Shown: positions 1 through 8,733, counted from the stretch's first letter. The stretch: 43,940 bases of DNA from 2-01-FULL-44-17 sp036517175 (GCA_036517175.1 DATDXQ010000015.1:1-43940); one strand, 5' to 3'. A program made the numbers and translations. The notes: generated from the letters alone by a model not told the origin.

Positions 1-1037
1 CCAATCAATACAACCTCATCCAAAACTCTAGGATTTTTAGCTACCGAAATATCAACCACAGATAAATTCATAGATATTCTACCAAGTATTTTACAGCGTT
101 TACCACCAACAAGTACTTCAGCCGCAGATGATAGTTTACGAAAATAACCATCATAATAACCCACTGGCAAAACCGCAATCACACTGTCTTTATCTACTTT
201 TTCTGTAACACCATACCCGACAGACGTACCAGCTTTTATTTTTTTAATCTGGGCAATTCTTGTTTTCCAAGACAACGCAGGAACTATACCTAAACCATGG
301 CCTGGTGAATTAAATTTTTCTCTAAACTCAGGTGAAGGCCACAAACCATAAAGAGCTATCCCAACCCTTACCATATCCAATTGATTTTCCTGGGGTAAAG
401 TAAGAAGTCCCGTGGTGGCACTAATGTGTTTTATCTTTGGTTTAAATCCGCAATCTTTAAACATAATCAAAGCCCTATTGAATTCGCCCAACTGGAAGTC
501 TGGAAAAGTACGGTCACTCAAATTGTCAGCATTGGCGAGATGGCTTAAAACACCTTCAATATCAAAATTTTTGGGAATAGATTTTAAAAAATTGGGTAAA
601 TCGTCAATAGTAACCCCTTGACGCGACATACCCGTATCTATTTTAATATGAAACTTAGGAATTTTGGATTTTTTGCTTCTGATTTTTGAAAAATCGTCAA
701 TTATACCAGATTCATAAACTGTAAATCTCAGGTTATATTTGTTTGATGTCTTGATCATCTCAGACGAGGTATAACCCAAAACCATTATCGGCACCTTAAC
801 ACCAACTTTACGTAAGCAAATTGCTTCGTCCACATTATCTACACCTAACCAATTGGCAGATTTTTTTGAAAATATCTTTGCAGTTTCTATTAGGCCATGG
901 CCATAAGCATTTGACTTCACAACCGCCATAAGCCTAGTGTTGGTCCCCAGCAACCCACGCACAATTCTAGCGTTTTCAGTTAGCGCCTCCTTGTCCACCT
1001 CCACCCAAGTTTTGTAGCTATTTTTAGAAACTTCCAT
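1..1037 (-). CDS. alr: Alanine racemase (partial, C-terminus outside window)
   Basis: PLP-dependent enzyme that interconverts L- and D-alanine, supplying D-Ala for peptidoglycan. I translated this edge-truncated frame by eye. It begins MEVSKNSYKTWVEVD and carries the PLP-lysine motif AVVKSNAYGHG (Lys41), followed by the TIM-barrel segments typical of Alr. Near the readable end is GTSVGYGVT, the region of the catalytic tyrosine of the second domain. About 345 residues are visible of a usual 360-380, so only the last part is missing. The ATG lies inside the end of serS, overlapping it by 14 bases, which suggests co-transcription behind serS. The family call is secure; the true C-terminus is not visible. 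Confidence 0.93.
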   Translation of the reverse strand, partial: MEVSKNSYKTWVEVDKEALTENARIVRGLLGTNTRLMAVVKSNAYGHGLIETAKIFSKKSANWLGVDNVDEAICLRKVGVKVPIMVLGYTSSEMIKTSNKYNLRFTVYESGIIDDFSKIRSKKSKIPKFHIKIDTGMSRQGVTIDDLPNFLKSIPKNFDIEGVLSHLANADNLSDRTFPDFQLGEFNRALIMFKDCGFKPKIKHISATTGLLTLPQENQLDMVRVGIALYGLWPSPEFREKFNSPGHGLGIVPALSWKTRIAQIKKIKAGTSVGYGVTEKVDKDSVIAVLPVGYYDGYFRKLSSAAEVLVGGKRCKILGRISMNLSVVDISVAKNPRVLDEVVLI

Positions 1038-2319
1038 CAATTTCCTTTATACCTACATATTTCTGCAAAATCTTGGGAACCTTGATGGTTCCTTTTTTAG
1101 TCTGGTAGTTCTCCATTATCGCTATGAGAGTCCGCCCAATAGCAATGGCTGTTGCGTCATTCATGTGAACAAATTCTGTTTTGTCTCCCCTTCTGACCCT
1201 AGTATTTAGGCGACGAGACTGGTAGTCGGTCATAAGATCGGCAGTGTGCGTCTCCCTGTATTGTCCCTGGCCTGGCATCCAGCATTCTATATCGATCTGA
1301 CGAGAATCAGGTCCTCCCATATCTCCAGTACAAATTTGAACAACGCGGTACGGTATCTCTAAGGATTGCATAATATATTCCTGGATTGCCACAAAAAGAT
1401 TCTGTTCTTCGGTTGAATTGTCAGACAGACAAAAGGATTCCATCTCTACCTTATCAAACTGATGTAAACGCAGAATACCCTTGGTATCCTTACCGTAAGA
1501 TCCAGCCTCTCGCCTGAAGGCAGTCGAATAACCAATATACCTAACTGGCAAATCTTTTTGGACAAAAATCTTATCCATATGCAAAGGTCCAAGCGTATGC
1601 TCAGCGCTACCAACCAGATAAAGATTATCACTCGGAATATTGTATCTCTCTTCCTTGGGCTCGAGACGAGCCATTCTCTGCATTACATCTGGCCTTATCA
1701 TAACCGGAGGAATAATTGGAATAAATGGCTTGGGCTGAATTTTTAGACCAAATTTTTTGATTATTTTTTTAAGAGTAGCTTCGTTTGTAACAACAGACAT
1801 TACTAATTGAATCAGAGCAAACTGCATCAAAACCAGTGGTCCCTTTAAATAAGCAAACCTAGCACCACTCACGTCAGCAGCAATCTCGGTATCGATAAGA
1901 TCAAGTTCCTTACCCAGTTCCCAATGCTCTTTGGGCTTAAACTCCAAAACCGTGCGCTTACCCACTTCGCGAATAACCTTGTTTTCAGTCTCGTCCCTTC
2001 CAATTGGAGTATCCGCTGAAGGGATATTTGGAAGACGAGCTAATTCTGCTTCAAATTCTAAGTCAGCTTTTTTAAAATCATCTTCTAACAAACCTGCCTC
2101 ATTTTTAAGTTTCTTCAACTCCTCTATCTCAGCAGGTGTTTTTTGACCTCCTTTTGAACCAGCATTTTGTCTTGCTCTTTTTGCCTCCAGTTCCTGAAGT
2201 AGAGTACGTCGTCTTTCATCCAAAACCAAGACGGTATCAACATCAACTTTGCTGTTCTTGTTTCGAACAGCTTCTTTCACTACTTCTATATTTTCACGAA
2301 TAAATTTAATGTCTAGCAT
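1024..2319 (-). CDS. serS: Seryl-tRNA synthetase
   Basis: Class II synthetase that charges tRNA-Ser in the cytoplasm. An N-terminal helical-hairpin arm (about residues 25-100, rich in K/E/R) precedes the catalytic core. Motif 2 is seen as FRREAGSYGKDTKG (around residues 270-280) and motif 3 as GRTLIAIMENYQ near residue 395. Length is 431 residues, normal for bacterial SerRS. I chose the ATG at 2319 (MLDIKF), which matches where SerRS proteins usually begin. A TTG four codons upstream at 2331 would add MSIN, but no ribosome binding site supports either start. The gene overlaps alr by 14 bases. A divergent promoter for the plus-strand orphan starts within the upstream spacer. Confidence 0.96.
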   Translation of the reverse strand: MLDIKFIRENIEVVKEAVRNKNSKVDVDTVLVLDERRRTLLQELEAKRARQNAGSKGGQKTPAEIEELKKLKNEAGLLEDDFKKADLEFEAELARLPNIPSADTPIGRDETENKVIREVGKRTVLEFKPKEHWELGKELDLIDTEIAADVSGARFAYLKGPLVLMQFALIQLVMSVVTNEATLKKIIKKFGLKIQPKPFIPIIPPVMIRPDVMQRMARLEPKEERYNIPSDNLYLVGSAEHTLGPLHMDKIFVQKDLPVRYIGYSTAFRREAGSYGKDTKGILRLHQFDKVEMESFCLSDNSTEEQNLFVAIQEYIMQSLEIPYRVVQICTGDMGGPDSRQIDIECWMPGQGQYRETHTADLMTDYQSRRLNTRVRRGDKTEFVHMNDATAIAIGRTLIAIMENYQTKKGTIKVPKILQKYVGIKEIDGSF

Positions 2320-2324
2320 ATTTA

Positions 2325-2353
2325 TTGACAAAAATTATTTATTTAATTATAGT
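2325..2353 (+). promoter_or_regulatory. Sigma-70 promoter for the orphan gene at 2386
   Basis: TTGACA (2325-2330), a 17-base spacer, and TATAGT (2348-2353) on the plus strand. It points toward the small membrane protein gene and away from serS, predicting a leader of about 25 bases. Confidence 0.75.
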
Positions 2354-2385
2354 ATCAACAGAGCTTTTGATTATACGGGCTAGGC

Positions 2386-2637
2386 ATGTCACCAGAAGAA
2401 TATTTTATTCTAATAATACAGCGGCATTGGTTAACGGTATTGATCTGGCTTATTTGTGGTTTAATAGCCGCAAAATTAAGATTTTGGGATTTCAGAATTT
2501 TCACACATTTGATTGATCTAATCGGCTTACCAGCAGCGATCTCAACACCTGTTGTAATAATTGCATTAGGACCCATTAGTACAATTGGTGTTATATACAA
2601 AAAGTGGAAAGAACGGCCTCAATTGTGGGGTGCTTAG
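2386..2637 (+). CDS. Small membrane protein, unknown function
   Basis: 83-residue protein that I do not recognise. It starts MSPEEYFILIIQRHW and has hydrophobic segments at about residues 14-32 and 45-70, with a basic tail (YKKWKERPQ), so it is probably a two-span inner-membrane protein. It sits alone on the plus strand between minus-strand serS and lysS. A good promoter lies upstream (2325-2353) and an intrinsic terminator begins one base after its TAG stop, which is the main argument that it is real. The open minus-strand frame across the same bases (2355-2600) has no such signals. No clear Shine-Dalgarno sequence is seen. Function unknown. Confidence 0.6.
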   Translation: MSPEEYFILIIQRHWLTVLIWLICGLIAAKLRFWDFRIFTHLIDLIGLPAAISTPVVIIALGPISTIGVIYKKWKERPQLWGA

Positions 2638-2659
2638 CCAGGGTAACTCCTGGTTTTTT
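2638..2659 (+). terminator. Intrinsic terminator of the 2386 gene
   Basis: CCAGG (2638-2642), six-base loop, CCTGG (2649-2653), then six T. It directly follows the stop codon of the small membrane protein gene. The complementary strand has no U-run after the hairpin, so it works only on the plus strand. Confidence 0.8.
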
Positions 2660-4127
2660 ATTTATCTGACCTAGGTTTCATAAATGGAAATAATATAACA
2701 TCTCTAATCGAACGCTGATTGGTAAGCATCATGGTCAACCTATCTATACTTATAGCAATGCCGCATGTTGGAGGCATTCCAATTTCTAAAGCATTAATAA
2801 AATCCTCGTCCATACGCTGAGCTTCCTCGTCGCCCATCTTCAAAGCCCTTTCCTGCTCTTCCCAGTTTTTTTTCAAAATCTCGGGGTTATTTAGTTCTGA
2901 ATAATTATTGCCGATTTCCATACCAAAAGCGTACTGCTCAAAGCGTTCAACATATTTCTGGTTCGAAAAGCTTTGTTTGGCCAACGGGGAGGTTTCTGCA
3001 GGATAATCATAGAGAATCGTTGGCTGGACAAAATTTTTCTCGCAGAATTCCTCTGAAATTGCCATTACGGCATTACCCCTAGTATAATCACCTTTAATTT
3101 CTATTTTATTGTTTTTTAAAAATTCCTTTAAATCTTTATCGCTTGATTCTTCTATATCTAAACCAGCATATTTTTTAATAGCCTCTCTCATACTAATCCT
3201 AGACCAGGGCTTTTTAAAATCCAAATTTGTATCCTGATAATTTATTTTGGTTCCTCCAGTAATTTCCTTAACGACATACTCCGTTATGTCCTCTATGATA
3301 TTCATGCCAAAATTATAATCTTCGTAAGCAGTCATTGCTTCAAACAATGTAAACTCTGGATTGTGGCTTTTATCTATGCCTTCATTACGAAAATCCGTAG
3401 AAAATTCGAATATTTTTTCAAATCCACCAACAACAAGCCTCTTTAGATATAGCTCATTTGATATTCTCATGTACACCTGAATGTCAAGAGTATTTAATTT
3501 TGAAACAAACGGCCTAGCTGAACCCCCACCATATATGGGTTGCAGAATAGGAGTTTGAACCTCGATATAACCCCTTTCTATAAGAAACTTTCTAATGGCT
3601 TCTATTATCTTGCTTCGTATCAAAAATACTTTTTTAACTTCAGGATTCATTACTAAATCCAAATATCTTCTACGGTACCTTTCTTCAACATCCTGAAGTC
3701 CATGCCATTTTTCGGGTAATGGAAGAAGGGATTTGGTCAAGATTTTATAACTGTTGGCTTCTAGTGTCTTTTCTCCTCTTTTGGTCACAAACAAAACACC
3801 CTTCGTCTCGATGAAATCACCAATATCAATTGTTTCTGAGAGTGTATTAAAAACATTTTCACCAAGATCATCTTTTTTGAAAAGCAATTGAACCTTAGAA
3901 GAACCATCGTCTATATCCAAAAAGGCTAAACCACCCTGTTCACGCTTGGCCATTATACGGCCAGCCAAAACTAACTCGGTCTTATCTTTTACAAGTTTAT
4001 CAAAATTGCTCAGAGCTTGCTCTATACTATGGGTACGTGAAGACTGAGCCGGATATGGGTCAACACCTGTCTTGCGTAATTTATTAAGTTTTTCTAAACG
4101 CGCCTTGCGTATATCTTCTAAGGACAT
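2658..4127 (-). CDS. lysS: Lysyl-tRNA synthetase, class II
   Basis: Charges tRNA-Lys. An N-terminal OB-fold anticodon-binding domain (about 55-150, with VLAGRIMAKREQGG) is followed by the class II core. Motif 2 reads FRNEGIDKSHNPEF (near 245) and motif 3 near the C-terminus reads PPTCGIAISIDRLTMML. At 489 residues it is full length. The ATG (4127) follows immediately after the TGA of the GIY-YIG gene with no spacer, so the two genes are very likely translated from one mRNA. No T-box-like leader is obvious. This is a confident family assignment. Confidence 0.97.
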   Translation of the reverse strand: MSLEDIRKARLEKLNKLRKTGVDPYPAQSSRTHSIEQALSNFDKLVKDKTELVLAGRIMAKREQGGLAFLDIDDGSSKVQLLFKKDDLGENVFNTLSETIDIGDFIETKGVLFVTKRGEKTLEANSYKILTKSLLPLPEKWHGLQDVEERYRRRYLDLVMNPEVKKVFLIRSKIIEAIRKFLIERGYIEVQTPILQPIYGGGSARPFVSKLNTLDIQVYMRISNELYLKRLVVGGFEKIFEFSTDFRNEGIDKSHNPEFTLFEAMTAYEDYNFGMNIIEDITEYVVKEITGGTKINYQDTNLDFKKPWSRISMREAIKKYAGLDIEESSDKDLKEFLKNNKIEIKGDYTRGNAVMAISEEFCEKNFVQPTILYDYPAETSPLAKQSFSNQKYVERFEQYAFGMEIGNNYSELNNPEILKKNWEEQERALKMGDEEAQRMDEDFINALEIGMPPTCGIAISIDRLTMMLTNQRSIRDVILFPFMKPRSDK

Positions 4128-4385
4128 TCACCCTGTCAAATAAGATTTGAGCCTATTTTTTAGAAACATTTTGCCATAAAAAGTCTTAAGATACTTTTCA
4201 CGGTGAGTAGCATCTTGCTGGTTCTTACAACCCTCAAAATAAACCAATACCAGAGGGCGCCTTTCCTTTGTTGAGTCTACGAGTCCAGCCTGATGATGCT
4301 CAAATCTTAATTTTAAATTTTTGGTATAACCAGTATAAAATTTACTATCTTTTTTTGATTGTAGCACATAAACATAATAAAACAT
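4128..4385 (-). CDS. GIY-YIG domain protein (UPF0213/YhbQ-like)
   Basis: 85-residue single-domain GIY-YIG nuclease-fold protein. The signature is YYVYVLQS followed by FYTGYTKNLKLRFEHH (about 3-33), then a glutamate region (HREKYLK) matching the metal-binding part of the fold. Small stand-alone members like this resemble the UvrC N-terminal nuclease domain and are common in small genomes; their substrates are mostly unknown. Its stop abuts the lysS start, so the pair appears to be an operon, probably by convenience rather than function. The family call is good; the activity is not proven. Confidence 0.85.
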   Translation of the reverse strand: MFYYVYVLQSKKDSKFYTGYTKNLKLRFEHHQAGLVDSTKERRPLVLVYFEGCKNQQDATHREKYLKTFYGKMFLKNRLKSYLTG

Positions 4386-4414
4386 ATGGATAAATTTAAA
4401 ATTATTTGACGGGG

Positions 4415-4466
4415 TTCACCCAATCAAATCTGGTAAAACCGGTGCAAAGCAATTTAACTGGGTGAA
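4415..4466. repeat. Inverted repeat in the leader of the GIY-YIG/lysS unit
   Basis: TTCACCCA (4415-4422) and TGGGTGAA (4459-4466) are perfect complements around a 36-base interior containing ACCGGT. It lies in the 130-base gap upstream of the GIY-YIG gene. It could be an mRNA leader fold or a protein site; no T-run follows, so it is not a terminator. Confidence 0.35.
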
Positions 4467-4483
4467 TTCTACCAAACCTGTAT

Positions 4484-4507
4484 TAAAAAACCACCCCTGC
4501 TGGATGG
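4484..4507 (-). terminator. Intrinsic terminator after the Clp-like gene
   Basis: On the minus strand ACCATCC, a short loop, GGGTGGT and a run of T. It lies nine bases past the stop codon of the Clp-like ATPase gene and separates it from the GIY-YIG/lysS unit. Confidence 0.75.
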
Positions 4508-4515
4508 TTATACTC

Positions 4516-5724
4516 TTAGCTTCTCTTACTTGATCTTGCCGTCTGTGTTCGGGCTGGCTCAATGGGTGCCTTAGACAAACCCAATACAGGAAGAAGGACA
4601 GAAGTGTCGACCAATTTAGCCATATCTTGGACTGGCAATCCCTCAGCTTCGCGAGTAAAAGTCAACGTTTTATTTTCCTCATCAAAATCCACACGGATCC
4701 AATCACCGCCCCTGACCTGACCGCTAGCTATCAGGTTAGACATAGGCTGCACAAGTAAGCGCTCAATAGCACGTTTCAGGTGACGAGCGCCATATTTTAT
4801 ATCAGTACCCTCTTTAATCAAAAAATCTTTAACTTTATCAGATAAAGTGAATACAAATGCAAGCTCTACCGAAGAATTGAATATACGCTGCTGCACCATA
4901 TTCAATTCAATTTCTAATATTTTCTGTAATTGCTCGACGCCCAGCGGTTGAAAGGTTACAATCTTATCCAACCTATTCATAAATTCTGGAGTAAACTTGC
5001 GACGAGCAGCTTGCATACCACTACGATTCAACTTGAGAGATAACTTATCATCTATAATATCAGCTTTTTGTTTATTGGTAATACCTGCGCCAAAGCCAAT
5101 TCCAGGAGAGATGATCTTGCTCATTTCATTTGCACCAAGATTGCTGGTCATAAAAATCATTGCTCTAGAAAAGTTCACCTTGCGGTTGTCTCCCAACGTC
5201 AATATGCCCTTATCTAGAATACCAAGCAGTAGGTTCCAAAGAGAATCGGATGCTTTCTCAATTTCGTCAAACAAGATAAAACTGATCTTAGTTGTTTCAG
5301 TGTGGAATTGGTTTAGAACTTCCTGAGAAAGTAGTGGATGAGTTTCACGATGCCCAAGATATCCGGGAGGCGAACCGATTAACTTAGCGATCTCATGACT
5401 GTGCTGGAATTCACCACAATCGATCTTAATAACCGCACGTGGATTTTTGAGTAATACATCAGCCGTAGCCTCAACAATACGAGTCTTGCCAGAACCAGTG
5501 GGGCCAAGGAATAAGAAATTACCAATCGGTCTGTAAGGAGCATTCAAACCAGTAAGATACGTCTGGTAAACGTCAACAATTTGTCGAATTGCCTCATCCT
5601 GGCCCACTATCATGCGCCTTAGACCATTTTCTAAACTTGTGGCATCCTTACCAGTTTTCTGCGGATCCAAGGAAATGTTAAGTCTTTGCATTGGCCCATC
5701 CTTCGCTGTTCCTGTAGCCCACAT
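4516..5724 (-). CDS. Single-ring Clp/Hsp100-type AAA+ ATPase
   Basis: 402-residue AAA+ protein equal to the second ATPase ring of ClpA/B/C without the first ring or the N-domain. Walker A is GPTGSGKT (74-81) and Walker B is FILFDEIEK (around 150). Sensor 1 is MTSNLGANE, the arginine-finger region is FMNRLDKIV, and the small D2-type domain has GARHLKRAIERLL. After sensor 1 it carries GIGFG where ClpA/ClpC carry the IGL/IGF loop that docks on ClpP, so it may be a ClpP partner; no clpP lies in this window. The last 60 residues are variable and end in a basic tail. A GAGGA ribosome site precedes the ATG. It has its own promoter (5766-5794) and terminator. Confidence 0.85.
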   Translation of the reverse strand: MWATGTAKDGPMQRLNISLDPQKTGKDATSLENGLRRMIVGQDEAIRQIVDVYQTYLTGLNAPYRPIGNFLFLGPTGSGKTRIVEATADVLLKNPRAVIKIDCGEFQHSHEIAKLIGSPPGYLGHRETHPLLSQEVLNQFHTETTKISFILFDEIEKASDSLWNLLLGILDKGILTLGDNRKVNFSRAMIFMTSNLGANEMSKIISPGIGFGAGITNKQKADIIDDKLSLKLNRSGMQAARRKFTPEFMNRLDKIVTFQPLGVEQLQKILEIELNMVQQRIFNSSVELAFVFTLSDKVKDFLIKEGTDIKYGARHLKRAIERLLVQPMSNLIASGQVRGGDWIRVDFDEENKTLTFTREAEGLPVQDMAKLVDTSVLLPVLGLSKAPIEPARTQTARSSKRS

Positions 5725-5765
5725 ATTTCCTCATGTTTTTTAAAACAACAATGGTATTAATCAAA

Positions 5766-5794
5766 TTTATATATCTTATTTTCCCTTAAGTCAA
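5766..5794 (-). promoter_or_regulatory. Promoter of the Clp-like ATPase gene
   Basis: On the minus strand TTGACT (5794-5789), 17-base spacer, TATAAA (5771-5766). It begins inside the foot of the greA terminator hairpin and predicts a leader of about 35 bases. Confidence 0.7.
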
Positions 5795-5831
5795 TATATA
5801 AAAACAGGCACAAGCCTGTTTTTATATATTG
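5792..5831. terminator. greA terminator (symmetrical hairpin)
   Basis: An 18-base arm (5792-5809) with its exact complement (5814-5831) around a 4-base loop. The core is AAAAACAGGC and GCCTGTTTTT, so the hairpin carries its own T-run on both strands. It lies 30 bases beyond the greA stop. Confidence 0.85.
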
Positions 5832-5861
5832 AACATTCCAGCAATGAAGGTGGCCTCAATT

Positions 5862-6323
5862 TTAACCTATCTCCAAAATCTTATACTTAACTGTACCACC
5901 AGGCGTTCTTACGTCCACTTCTTCACTTTGTTTACGACCCAAAAAAGCAAGACCTAATGGTGATTCGTTGGATATGAAACCTTTTGAAGGGTTTGATTCG
6001 CTGGCACCCACAATAGTAAACTTCTGCTCACCATGCTTATCTGATGCTACTATTACGCTTGATCCAACAACAACCGCTTCAAGTTTCTGGTGGGGTCCTA
6101 TAATGACTGCATTTTTTATCATATCCTCCAACTCGACTAGGCGACCCTCATTAAAGCTTTGCATCTCTTTTGCCTCTGTATATTCAGCATTTTCGGAAAG
6201 ATCACCAAGTTCCTTGGCGGCCAAAATCTTAGCGGATATTTCTGCTCTAACCTGACCTCGTCTTTCTTCTAGTTCGCTCTTTAATTTTTCCAGTCCCTCG
6301 GGACTAAAGTATTGTGTAGACAT
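5862..6323 (-). CDS. greA: Transcription elongation factor GreA
   Basis: Binds the RNA polymerase secondary channel and stimulates cleavage of backtracked RNA. At 153 residues it is standard length. The N-terminal coiled coil contains the functional tip region LGDLSENAEYTEAKE (about 41-55), with the acidic residues needed for cleavage. The C-terminal FKBP-like domain includes SPLGLAFLGRK and ends VKYKILEIG. The ATG is only nine bases downstream of a TATAAT box (6333-6338), so the mRNA is probably nearly leaderless. A strong hairpin terminator follows the gene. Very confident. Confidence 0.97.
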   Translation of the reverse strand: MSTQYFSPEGLEKLKSELEERRGQVRAEISAKILAAKELGDLSENAEYTEAKEMQSFNEGRLVELEDMIKNAVIIGPHQKLEAVVVGSSVIVASDKHGEQKFTIVGASESNPSKGFISNESPLGLAFLGRKQSEEVDVRTPGGTVKYKILEIG

Positions 6324-6332
6324 GAAATAAAA

Positions 6333-6341
6333 ATTATATCA
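6333..6341 (-). promoter_or_regulatory. Extended -10 element upstream of greA
   Basis: On the minus strand TGATATAAT: a perfect TATAAT (6338-6333) with an upstream TG. The -35 is poor. The box is nine bases from the greA ATG, implying an untranslated leader of only a few bases. Confidence 0.55.
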
Positions 6342-6381
6342 CAAACAAAAAAGTCATCCCTCGACTTTGTGGATAACCCAT

Positions 6382-8280
6382 TTATTGCATACTTAAGTAA
6401 TCTCCATAATACCATGAAAAAAAATCATTTGCAACCCTTATCGCTAAGCCCTGGCTCTCGTTTATACTTTCGACCAATATAGTCATAGAAATTTCGGGGT
6501 TATCAAAGGGCCCAAAAACAGTAAGTAGGGAGTTTAGCCCTCGACCTGAAATCTGAGCAGTTCCGGTTTTGGCAGCAAGCGGAATCGGAATACCCCTAAG
6601 AAGCGAAGCAGTCCCAGACGTAACCGTTTGGCGCATACCAGCCCTAACTAAATCAATCTCGTAGGCTCCAAACGGAAGTTCACTTTTTATTTCAGACTCA
6701 AATTTTTGCTTAACTTCTCCGTTGCTGTTTTTTACCTCACTGGCTATTATTGGCTTCATAATATGGCCTCCATTTGCCACAGCTCCAATATAACCATTAA
6801 TCCAAGCCAAGGTTAGCCCCAAGTCTCCCTGACCTATTGAGATATTATAAGTATCACCGATGTACCAGGACTCACCCTTTTCTTCTTTTTTCCACTTCTT
6901 AGACGGAACAAAACCACGTATCTCTCCCGGCAAATCAATTCCTGTAATTTGGTCTGCCAACGCACCTTTCAAATATGACTCTATCCTGTCTATCCCTAAG
7001 CCTTCTTTTATCGGACCATATCCACCACCAAGAGCATAAAAATAGACGTCTACTGAATCAGCAATAGCTTTTTTAATATCCGTCCAACCGTGAACTTTCC
7101 AATCTCTAAATGTATAGAAAAAATTAGGATCAACATCACTTCTTATACTTATTCCGCCATCAGCAAATATTATAGTTGATTCGTCTATTATTCCCTCCTT
7201 CAAACCTGCCAAAGCAAAAAAAGGCTTAATGGTTGAACCAGGACTATAGCGCCCAGAAACTGCCCGATTTAAGAGTGGCCTGTCTGTGTTTTTGAGTATC
7301 CCCTCAATTTTCTTAGAATTATCCGGTAAAAAAGAACTTTCAAAAATATTACTATCAAAAGAGGGTAGACTGACTAAAGCCAAGACCTCTCCATTTTTGG
7401 GATTCTGGATTATGGCAGCCCCCCTCCTTACTCCACCTGCAGCGAAAACAGAAACCATAGACTCATAGAGTTTTTTTTGCACAGGAAGGTCTATATAAGT
7501 CATCAAAACATTACCTGCGTATGAATCTTCTCCTGAATCAACCCCAGATTCCTCATTAAGAAAATCTATAAATCTGTGTTCACCTCGTAATTCAAGTTCA
7601 TATTGAGCCTCTAGTCCCAAGCGACCGACACGATCATTTATAAGAAAGAATGGATCTTTTTCTAAATCATCACGACTCACCTGAGCCGTGTAACCAATCA
7701 AATGAGCAGATGCCGGACCAGCTGGATAATTTCTACGTGCATTCGCTACAACATAAACGCCCTTAAGAGAGGCTGCCTTCAGACTCGCAATCTTTTCTTT
7801 TGAGATATCACGCGCTACAACAGAAACACCTATGTCTTTATTTTCTTCAAAAAGATTAGTCAATTCAGATACACCTAACTCAAGACTTTCGGAAAGTCGC
7901 TTAATTAACAACTCTTTATCGACCAAAGAATTAGGAAGTTGTTTATTGGCCACTACAACATCAAAAACGGGAACGTTCTCAACCATTGGCACACCGTTAC
8001 GGTCAAATATTATACCCCGCAAAGGCGTAAGGCTGTAACTTAAGGAACTGTTTTTTTTAGCTATTAAGGCATAATTTTCACCATCTATAATTTGCAACTG
8101 AAAAGATTTTAAAAATAAAAATCCAATGATTAAAATAACACTGATATAAAAAAAATTAAAAACCTGGCGTCCAATAGGTAACTCCAATATAGGATGAAGG
8201 CTCAGACTATCAAATAAGGTTTCTTCGGGTCTGATTTCTTCATTTTCAAAACGTTTGATTCTATATTTTTCTGAAATCAT
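6382..8280 (-). CDS. mrdA: Penicillin-binding protein 2 (peptidoglycan transpeptidase)
   Basis: Class B PBP that crosslinks lateral-wall peptidoglycan with the MreBCD elongasome. It has one N-terminal transmembrane anchor (about 43-62), a PBP dimer domain (from RGIIFDRNGVPM, 89-100) and a transpeptidase domain. The active-site motifs are STIK (349-352, catalytic Ser349), SVD (409-411, in the SxN position, with Asp instead of Asn) and KTG (571-573). At 632 residues it is full length. Its ATG lies 20 bases inside the end of mreD, so it is the last gene of the mreB-mreC-mreD-mrdA operon. The Asp in the second motif is a common class B PBP variant and not evidence of inactivity. Confidence 0.95.
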   Translation of the reverse strand: MISEKYRIKRFENEEIRPEETLFDSLSLHPILELPIGRQVFNFFYISVILIIGFLFLKSFQLQIIDGENYALIAKKNSSLSYSLTPLRGIIFDRNGVPMVENVPVFDVVVANKQLPNSLVDKELLIKRLSESLELGVSELTNLFEENKDIGVSVVARDISKEKIASLKAASLKGVYVVANARRNYPAGPASAHLIGYTAQVSRDDLEKDPFFLINDRVGRLGLEAQYELELRGEHRFIDFLNEESGVDSGEDSYAGNVLMTYIDLPVQKKLYESMVSVFAAGGVRRGAAIIQNPKNGEVLALVSLPSFDSNIFESSFLPDNSKKIEGILKNTDRPLLNRAVSGRYSPGSTIKPFFALAGLKEGIIDESTIIFADGGISIRSDVDPNFFYTFRDWKVHGWTDIKKAIADSVDVYFYALGGGYGPIKEGLGIDRIESYLKGALADQITGIDLPGEIRGFVPSKKWKKEEKGESWYIGDTYNISIGQGDLGLTLAWINGYIGAVANGGHIMKPIIASEVKNSNGEVKQKFESEIKSELPFGAYEIDLVRAGMRQTVTSGTASLLRGIPIPLAAKTGTAQISGRGLNSLLTVFGPFDNPEISMTILVESINESQGLAIRVANDFFSWYYGDYLSMQ

Positions 8281-8731
8281 TATGTTTAATTATACTAGAT
8301 AAAAACTTAAAAGAGATTAATACGCACACTACCTCTATCAAAATAGTTATTATCTGAAACATTAGCACCTTGGGGCTAGAAATGAGGGATAAAATAAAAG
8401 CATAGATCAAGGTCAGTAATAAAACCAGCAAAGTAGTGCTGACTATCGAATTTGAATTTATATTAAAAATGCCCCTCAAAAAAAACCCGGATAAAACTGA
8501 AATCAACAACACAATTGTTGTAAGCCCAAAACTATAACCTGAAAAAAAATCAAAAACCAATGACACCGCTACCAACTGTATTATATTTCCGTCCCCATTT
8601 TTGTCTTCGAGCATAAATAAAATACCAGAAATGGGAAATAAAAATGTCTGCCATTCAAAAAAATGAACAAACATCCTATCTATAAAAAAGATCACGGAAC
8701 ATGAAACAAAAAAAATTCCTGCTTTAGACAT
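8261..8731 (-). CDS. mreD: MreD-like rod-shape membrane protein
   Basis: 156-residue very hydrophobic protein with about five predicted membrane spans. Sequence similarity to MreD is weak by eye, as usual for this family. The call rests on length, topology and position exactly between mreC and mrdA, the conserved gene order. Its ATG is two bases past the mreC stop and its own end overlaps mrdA by 20 bases, so translation is probably coupled. It would help link MreB to the wall synthases. Confidence 0.75.
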   Translation of the reverse strand: MSKAGIFFVSCSVIFFIDRMFVHFFEWQTFLFPISGILFMLEDKNGDGNIIQLVAVSLVFDFFSGYSFGLTTIVLLISVLSGFFLRGIFNINSNSIVSTTLLVLLLTLIYAFILSLISSPKVLMFQIITILIEVVCVLISFKFLSSIIKHNDFRKI

Positions 8732-8733
8732 AT

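Noticed and set aside
2355..2600. Minus-strand ORF opposite the small membrane protein gene
   Set aside because: No promoter or terminator; the plus-strand gene has both.
4386..4515. T-box or riboswitch before lysS
   Set aside because: The TTCACCCA/TGGGTGAA pair is present, but the T-box sequence and specifier loop are not.
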